Assembly (NCBI GenBank): GCA_959605275.1
Contig: CAUHFD010000029.1
Coordinates: forward strand, 1-18,973
Reading direction: 5' to 3'
DNA length: 18,973 bases
From: an uncultured Eubacteriales bacterium
GTDB lineage: Bacteria; Bacillota; Clostridia; Oscillospirales; Ruminococcaceae
In this document: in pieces, positions 14,048 to 18,973 of the stretch
Layout: the number at the start of each line of letters is the position of its first letter
How positions within the stretch are numbered: position 1 is the first letter of the stretch
Program-made: the position numbers and the translations under genes
Notes under the pieces: generated by a model
The model's input: only the letters and a program-made list of their open reading frames with translations
Told to the model about the DNA's origin: nothing
The model's database searches: none

Positions 14048-17000
14048 CTATTTTTCAAACCATGCTTTTTCCCACCATTGTTTCACTGTACGGCACGCTG
14101 ATTCACAGCAACATTTCACACTGCGGCTCATTACCCGGAAAATTCCCCACATTCCCGATTCTACATCCCAGCGCAAAGAACCGGAACGATATAAATAATC
14201 ACCGGGAGAGGAGACCTGTTCCGGCTCTATATTAAACACATTACCGACGCTCATCGCGCCCTGAATCGGAACAACCCGTGTAAAAGGATCTCCGGGCTGT
14301 GCTTTCCATCTGTGCCCATGCAGAGTAAAGCTAATGTTTCTGGGCTTGTCGGCAGGCATCAAAAGACGAATGATAACACGTTCCCCTATATATGCACGTA
14401 AAAGCGGCGTTGCCGGATCTCCGTGCACTTTAGAATCAAACACTTTATAAATCAACGGATTTTTCTTTAAACGATTGAAAAAACGCTCAGATCGATAATT
14501 ATATCCTTTTTCGCCTGTATCTTCATGATCCGGCGCTTCATGCCCGCCCTCCCCGGGAGTCATATTCTGTTCTGTTGTTTTAATCAGCTGACCGTCCTTA
14601 TCGAGCAAGCGGATCCCATTATGCGCAAAAATCACAAATTCCCGAAATTTTTTCACGCCCGGTGCGGCAATCACTGCCTGTTCATTATAATTTCTATCCG
14701 ACGGAATAATGGTATTGTAATATTTCGCTCCCGCAGGTTCAACAATAATCGCACCAAACATTCCATGATAACGCTGATTTCTCAGATCACCAAAGGAATT
14801 GAGCAAGCAAGTGCCGTATTCCCGATCTGCGTGCCACAAATATTTGATACTCTCTCCGGGGGCAACTGTCTGTTCGACCGCATTATAGCCGACGTTCACT
14901 CCGGCGGAGGCAATCGGGTCATATTTGAGGAACTGTGGGTTCAGTGACACTCGATTGGAAGGCTTGTGAACCATATCCAACGGCACAGACGGATATTCAT
15001 GATAACGAATCGGATCATTGGGCTCAAATCGGTTATAGAGTGTGACTTCAACCCAATCTCCCGCATTCACCCGAAGGATAAGCGGGATCGGCAGCTTACG
15101 GCCGCAGAGTACATCTTTCTCCTGTTCGACAGGCACAAACAGTAGTCCTTCCGGATCGTGGTCGCCGTATCGATTATAAGCGATATCCTTTTGAATCGCT
15201 GCAATTTCAAATTTCCGAACAACTGCACCCGGCGGAGGAACCATCGGGGAAGCAAGCGAACGAACACCGCACAATGGAAGCAAATGTTTTTGCAATGCAT
15301 CATAAACACGAATAATTCCCCACATTCCCAGCCACAGATCATCAATTCCACCGGAATAATAAAGGTAATCACCCGCCGAATATGGCTCATCTATTCGGAT
15401 ATTAAACGCCTCCGATATGCCAATAGTCTGAGCCTGTACTAACGGTGAAACAGGATCGGTAATTTCTTTCTTCCACGAAAGTCCGACAATATTAAACGAA
15501 TGTTGTTCTTCATGTGCTCCATCCAACAGCCGGATAATCATCGGTTCACCGGGATAAGTTTCCAAAATCGGTGTGGCGGGATCATGATAAACAAGAGAAC
15601 TAAAAATATGCGACGGATCATTTTTAATTTTCAGACGTTCTCGCATGGGCTCACAGCGGTAACTGATTCCCATGACGCCGGGATCATCATCAGATCCAGG
15701 ATGTTCCGGAGGATTAAGCGGCTTACCATCCTTATCAAACAATAGAGCAAAGTCGTGCAGGAACAATGCGAATTCCCGATATGACCTTCCGTCCGCTGTC
15801 CGAATAACAGCCTGTGCACCACTTTTGAGTTCCTCACCCGTTTCAGGATCTAAAAACATCGCCCCAGCCGGTTCAACAATCAAAGCACCGAACATTCCAT
15901 GCTGTTGATGAGAATTGGCAAACAAATGGTCGTGGAAAAAAACCGTATTCAATTCTTCATTAGCAAAAAAACGTTCTATTAAAGTTTCAAATCGCCTCGC
16001 TCCGGCGATATTATTCCATCCATTTGCCGCACCATCCGAAACAATCGTATCAAATTTAACCAGATGGATGTGATAACCGATAATATCTGTAAGCGTTCTG
16101 AGCTGAAACGGACTGGACTCGATAAACTCCGGAAGAAGATTGGTCAGCCGTACTTCGATACAATCTCCCGCATTCGCCCGAATGACCAAAGGCTCGGGAC
16201 TGATTTTACCCGATTCAATTTCAGCGATATAATTGTCCAGTGTTCCGTATTTTTCAATTTCTTCTTTCAGTACAAAAAATCTTCCCTGGGGATCATGCCA
16301 TCCATACTTATTATAAACGATTTTTGCCTGCACTGCCGCAATTTCAAACACTTTGATGTTTTCTGCCGTATCACACGGACAAGTTTCAGTATACAATGCT
16401 CCTGACGCGAAATCATTCACGAAATTTGCCTGTTCCAACGGCGTAGGATTTATTTTATTTTGTCCATCTGCTGTAAGCACGCCAAGCGGTGGCTGAAGCG
16501 GTCTTTGCCCAAACTGTCCGTTAATAAAATTAGGATACCCCGGATGAAGCGCATCTTTCGGCGGGGGGAGCGGGCGGTCTCGTAGCGGCATTAATGCCTC
16601 AATCGGCGTTCCATCCGGATATTTTCCGTTTCCATCCTGTAAACGATCAAATACTCTCCATAACGTCCACATTCCTTCGTGAAAATGGGGATACAGATGG
16701 CAATGGAAAATTGCATCGCCAATCATACCGTTGAGACTTCCGGCACCATATAAAATATCCAGCGTATAACACTCCTGCGGACTAATAGAAATAGAATCAA
16801 TAATAGTGGATTTCGGATCGTCAGGTTCTAATCTCCACTGATGGTTATGCAAATGAAACACGTGAGTTTCTTTAACTCCGCCGTGTATTAGTCTAATTTT
16901 TGAGGGATCCCCCACATATGCCTTGGGAATAAACGGAGCGGGATCGCCGTATGACCAGGAACTCATGGAAATATCTTCATCGGTAACTGCCGGATCCGCA

Positions 17001-17734
17001 TGATGATCCAGCGGTAAGCGATTACGCATCGGCTCGGCACGATAACTGATTGCTGTTGTCCCGTTCGGTAGCCCCGTATGAGGATCCACCGGCGGCTGAC
17101 CGTTTTTATTGTTTATTTCCAGTTCATCATGGAAAAAAATCGCATATTCACGAAATGCTGGCTTTGCCGGATGATAAATATCAGCAAATACACCACTTTT
17201 CAACGGTTCTCCAGTAACCGGATGAAACCAGGAGGACCCCGCTGCCTCCACGACAATGGCTCCGAACAAACCATGCACATTGGTTCCCTGTTCTCCGCTT
17301 CGGGTATCTGCCATATCAGAAAAGAGGAAAACGCCCTCCTTATCCGCCTGCCAAATATAGCGAATAAACTCCGACGTAGTGGTGTCCGGATTATATCCCA
17401 CATTTGCTCCGTCAGAGGTCAAAACATGATAATTCAAACCTTGAACATGAATGGATGACCTCCGATTTAATCTATTATAAAAGTTGATTTGTACTTTTTC
17501 TCCAACATTTGCACGAATGACTAAGGGCTGTACCTCATCATATGGCTGAGGGGGAAACATTTTAAATCGTTCCTCAGCTTCTCGCCGAATTCGTTCGGAA
17601 TCCTGCCGTAAAACATACATTAAGCCGTTCGGATCATGATCTCCGAATTTGTTATAGACTATGGGTAAAGAAATTGCCTCAATATCATAAATCCGAACCA
17701 TATTGATGTCCGGACAATCTAATGAATCTATCAT
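14048..17734 (-). CDS. Six-cupredoxin multicopper oxidase, MnxG/ceruloplasmin type
   Basis: Large copper oxidase of 1228 residues in three homologous repeats, each two cupredoxin domains. The repeats open with YDIEAISLPIVYNKFGDHDP (from about 16), KVFEIAAVQAKIVYNKYGWHDP-like (461) and KFEIAAIQKDIAYNRYGDHDP-like (841), and close with GMW..RV (354, 803, 1194). Copper ligands form one set: HVFHLH (H291, H294, H296), HCHLYPHFHEGM (H344, C345, H346, H350, M355), then YHIH (H555, H557) and HDH (H601, H603). This supplies a type 1 site and eight trinuclear-site histidines; the remaining repeats have lost theirs. Size and architecture resemble the spore manganese oxidase MnxG of Bacillus. There is no signal peptide. 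The C-terminus has a CCCESAC tail (1208-1214). GGTG seven nt before the ATG sets the start. Substrate (Mn, Fe, Cu or an organic) is unknown. Confidence 0.9.
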   Translation of the reverse strand: MIDSLDCPDINMVRIYDIEAISLPIVYNKFGDHDPNGLMYVLRQDSERIRREAEERFKMFPPQPYDEVQPLVIRANVGEKVQINFYNRLNRRSSIHVQGLNYHVLTSDGANVGYNPDTTTSEFIRYIWQADKEGVFLFSDMADTRSGEQGTNVHGLFGAIVVEAAGSSWFHPVTGEPLKSGVFADIYHPAKPAFREYAIFFHDELEINNKNGQPPVDPHTGLPNGTTAISYRAEPMRNRLPLDHHADPAVTDEDISMSSWSYGDPAPFIPKAYVGDPSKIRLIHGGVKETHVFHLHNHQWRLEPDDPKSTIIDSISISPQECYTLDILYGAGSLNGMIGDAIFHCHLYPHFHEGMWTLWRVFDRLQDGNGKYPDGTPIEALMPLRDRPLPPPKDALHPGYPNFINGQFGQRPLQPPLGVLTADGQNKINPTPLEQANFVNDFASGALYTETCPCDTAENIKVFEIAAVQAKIVYNKYGWHDPQGRFFVLKEEIEKYGTLDNYIAEIESGKISPEPLVIRANAGDCIEVRLTNLLPEFIESSPFQLRTLTDIIGYHIHLVKFDTIVSDGAANGWNNIAGARRFETLIERFFANEELNTVFFHDHLFANSHQQHGMFGALIVEPAGAMFLDPETGEELKSGAQAVIRTADGRSYREFALFLHDFALLFDKDGKPLNPPEHPGSDDDPGVMGISYRCEPMRERLKIKNDPSHIFSSLVYHDPATPILETYPGEPMIIRLLDGAHEEQHSFNIVGLSWKKEITDPVSPLVQAQTIGISEAFNIRIDEPYSAGDYLYYSGGIDDLWLGMWGIIRVYDALQKHLLPLCGVRSLASPMVPPPGAVVRKFEIAAIQKDIAYNRYGDHDPEGLLFVPVEQEKDVLCGRKLPIPLILRVNAGDWVEVTLYNRFEPNDPIRYHEYPSVPLDMVHKPSNRVSLNPQFLKYDPIASAGVNVGYNAVEQTVAPGESIKYLWHADREYGTCLLNSFGDLRNQRYHGMFGAIIVEPAGAKYYNTIIPSDRNYNEQAVIAAPGVKKFREFVIFAHNGIRLLDKDGQLIKTTEQNMTPGEGGHEAPDHEDTGEKGYNYRSERFFNRLKKNPLIYKVFDSKVHGDPATPLLRAYIGERVIIRLLMPADKPRNISFTLHGHRWKAQPGDPFTRVVPIQGAMSVGNVFNIEPEQVSSPGDYLYRSGSLRWDVESGMWGIFRVMSRSVKCCCESACRTVKQWWEKAWFEK

Positions 17735-17869
17735 AATAATTCACCATTCCTTGTTCCGTTTATTTTTACCCATTCTCTTTGGGCAAGAAAGAAACAAACG
17801 CAGTATAAAAATGAAAATTTCCACATCTTTATTATCTTAATGCTCAAGAAATTAAAATCAGTGCCACAC

Positions 17870-17898
17870 TATTATATGTGATACATATCTCTGCTGTT
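17870..17898 (-). promoter_or_regulatory. Sigma-K-like promoter for the multicopper oxidase
   Basis: Minus-strand AACA (17895-17898), exactly 16 nt, then CATATAATA (17870-17878). This fits the sporulation sigma-K pattern (mACm, about 16 nt, CATAnnnTA) at every core position. A TATAAT lies within the -10, but nothing resembling TTGACA stands 17 bp upstream, so sigma-A is less likely. The leader would be about 130 nt. Confidence 0.65.
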
Positions 17899-17906
17899 CT
17901 CCGTTT

Positions 17907-17935
17907 AACAAGTGCTGAAGTCAAAGCATATACTG
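17907..17935 (+). promoter_or_regulatory. Sigma-K-like promoter for the DUF2935 gene
   Basis: Plus-strand AACA (17907-17910), exactly 16 nt, then CATATACTG (17927-17935), one mismatch at the last base from CATAnnnTA. The predicted start near 17942 is 28 nt before the start codon, and AAAGGAGG (17955-17962) lies between. The -35 boxes of this and the oxidase promoter are only 8 bp apart, back to back. Confidence 0.6.
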
Positions 17936-17969
17936 GTCTATCCCCTATTTTAATAAAGGAGGAATCGCT

Positions 17970-18866
17970 TTGGACTGCAACAAAAACTATGTAGGACAAT
18001 CTTTAGGACTGCACTTATTCTTTGCAAGGATCATGAAAGAACATGCTCTGTTTATGGAAGCTGCGTATACACCGGTCAATGCATCCATGGCACAGGAGGC
18101 GGACCATTACAAACAAGAGTTTGAACGTTTACTGCTCCAAGTCATCGCGCTCAGCAACGGAATCGTTGACGGAAAGATACTTGCCTCAGGGGAAATTCTG
18201 ACAGAGTTCACTGCCGGAGCAGAAAGGCAAACCGCACGCTTAACCGGTATCCCGATCAACCAACGCATTACAGCGCTTCAATCTCGTCTTTGCTGTGCAA
18301 GAAACTCCTGTATCACCGAAGAACAAACCTGTCAGGTCAGAGCATTGAATCAAACGGCACTGCGATTGTTAGATGGTCTTATCAGACTGAAAGAAAAAAC
18401 TTTAAACGGAGTGCTCAGCTGTCAAATGTTCACCATGAACTATCCGCTGCTGATCGAGCATATTCTGCGGGAAGCAAGACTCTATCAGACCTTTGTCTGT
18501 GCATTGGAGAGCGGAAAAGATCTTGACTGCGGGTTAATGAGAGAAACAGAAGTTTTCTGGAATCAAATTATGATGGAGCACGCCCTATTTATCCGCGGAT
18601 TGCTGGACCCGTCTGAAAATGAGTTAATACAAACCTCAGATGGCTTCGCCAAAGATTATGCAACCTTGCTGGCAAGAGCCAGAGAGGTAAACGATCAAAC
18701 ATTGGTACGTCGTGAAGCCTTGCAGGAAACGATCAAATTCCGAGATTTTAAGGCCACCGGCGCTCTGGGAATACAAAATTGCAGAATCCGTTCCGTCATT
18801 CTGCCTCTTTTGGCAGATCATGTACTGCGGGAAGCCAATCATTATATCCGTTTATTGCGGGAATAA
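17970..18866 (+). CDS. DUF2935 domain protein (BH2358-like putative spore coat protein)
   Basis: Predicted all-helical protein of 298 residues, soluble, no signal peptide. It is an internal duplication: KEHALFME (23-30) recurs as MEHALFIRG (202-210), and IEHILREARLY (162-172) recurs as ADHVLREANHY (282-292). Each half thus offers Glu/Asp-His and His-x3-Glu pairs on facing helices, as in ferritin-like or hemerythrin-like metal sites; metal binding is my inference. A Bacillus halodurans relative (BH2358) was annotated as a putative spore coat protein. The start codon is TTG at 17970, set by AAAGGAGG seven nt upstream; no ATG is close. Cysteines are frequent (C3, C108, C109, C114, C121 and more), which could support cross-linking. 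It is divergent from the multicopper oxidase. Confidence 0.88.
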   Translation: MDCNKNYVGQSLGLHLFFARIMKEHALFMEAAYTPVNASMAQEADHYKQEFERLLLQVIALSNGIVDGKILASGEILTEFTAGAERQTARLTGIPINQRITALQSRLCCARNSCITEEQTCQVRALNQTALRLLDGLIRLKEKTLNGVLSCQMFTMNYPLLIEHILREARLYQTFVCALESGKDLDCGLMRETEVFWNQIMMEHALFIRGLLDPSENELIQTSDGFAKDYATLLARAREVNDQTLVRREALQETIKFRDFKATGALGIQNCRIRSVILPLLADHVLREANHYIRLLRE

Positions 18867-18876
18867 AAGCACAAAA

Positions 18877-18900
18877 GGCACGTTGCAAATGCAACGTGCC
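18877..18900 (-). terminator. Intrinsic terminator, oriented for the minus-strand gene entering from the right
   Basis: GGCACGTTGC (18877-18886) pairs perfectly with GCAACGTGCC (18891-18900) around a 4-nt loop. On the minus strand the stem runs into TTTTGTGCTTTT, a proper T tract; on the plus strand no T run follows. It probably ends the partial minus-strand gene and may also serve the convergent DUF2935 gene. Confidence 0.8.
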
Positions 18901-18916
18901 TCAGTCTGTCGAAAAA

Positions 18917-18973
18917 CTATAAGTTATAGCCCTTTTTAATGGAGAAACCGAGGACATGTGCATCGGTTTCGAC
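18917..18973 (-). CDS. C-terminal end of an unidentified protein (runs off the window)
   Basis: The minus strand is open from the window edge to a TAG at 18917-18919 and encodes VETDAHVLGFSIKKGYNL. A good terminator with a T tract on the same strand follows 17 nt later, which is the main reason to believe it is a gene end. Eighteen residues are too few to name a family. Confidence 0.45.
   Translation of the reverse strand, partial: VETDAHVLGFSIKKGYNL

Noticed and set aside
13834..14058. A 74-codon minus-strand frame across the pepD promoter
   Set aside because: It spans the oxidase terminator and the pepD promoter and has no ribosome-binding site at its start. Only its last 11 codons have a good one and are listed separately.
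17872..17877. TATAAT before the oxidase gene as a sigma-A -10
   Set aside because: The bases 17 bp upstream (GAACAG) do not resemble TTGACA, while the sigma-K pattern fits at every core position.

Overview
The window looks like chromosomal DNA of an anaerobic, spore-forming member of the Clostridia, possibly from the Oscillospirales; the family-level guess is weak. The signs are a complete set of [FeFe]-hydrogenase maturation genes, a flavodiiron oxygen reductase, Gram-positive ribosome-binding sites and sigma-A promoters, and a divergent gene pair with promoters resembling those of the late sporulation factor sigma-K. I see no insertion sequence, phage gene, CRISPR array, tRNA or rRNA.

Layout. 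(1) 1-1234, minus strand: a truncated OmpR-type response regulator and its KdpD-like membrane histidine kinase, stop and start overlapping by 8 bp. (2) 1298-7073, minus strand: one probable operon reading TM1266-type regulator, hydE, hydG, hydF, fprA. It has a near-consensus promoter, a leader of about 240 nt with competing terminator and antiterminator pairings, and a closing terminator at 1298-1346. hydE carries an in-frame TAA at codon 286 although everything after it is intact and family-like. No hydrogenase structural gene lies in the window. (3) 7161-12188: a carbohydrate operon on the minus strand (class II aldolase, FGGY kinase, fucose/arabinose-isomerase-family protein), divergent from a PocR/AraC-type regulator. 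A 14-bp perfect dyad carries a -10 element for each direction. (4) 12245-13938, minus strand: an M20-type aminoacyl-histidine dipeptidase with its own promoter and a leader that may encode an 11-residue peptide. (5) 13981-18900: a 1228-residue, six-cupredoxin multicopper oxidase (MnxG/ceruloplasmin type) divergent from a DUF2935 four-helix protein of the kind once labelled a putative spore coat protein. (6) 18917-18973: the last codons of an unidentified minus-strand gene.

The most exciting part is region 5. Both genes have an AACA box, exactly 16 nt of spacing and a CATANNNT(A/G) box, back to back in the 235-bp gap. The oxidase has no signal peptide and keeps one full set of copper ligands, in an order permuted relative to laccases. 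My inference is a mother-cell-expressed, spore-surface metal oxidation or oxygen-handling module in an anaerobe. The hydrogenase operon, with a flavodiiron protein, would deal with oxygen in growing cells.
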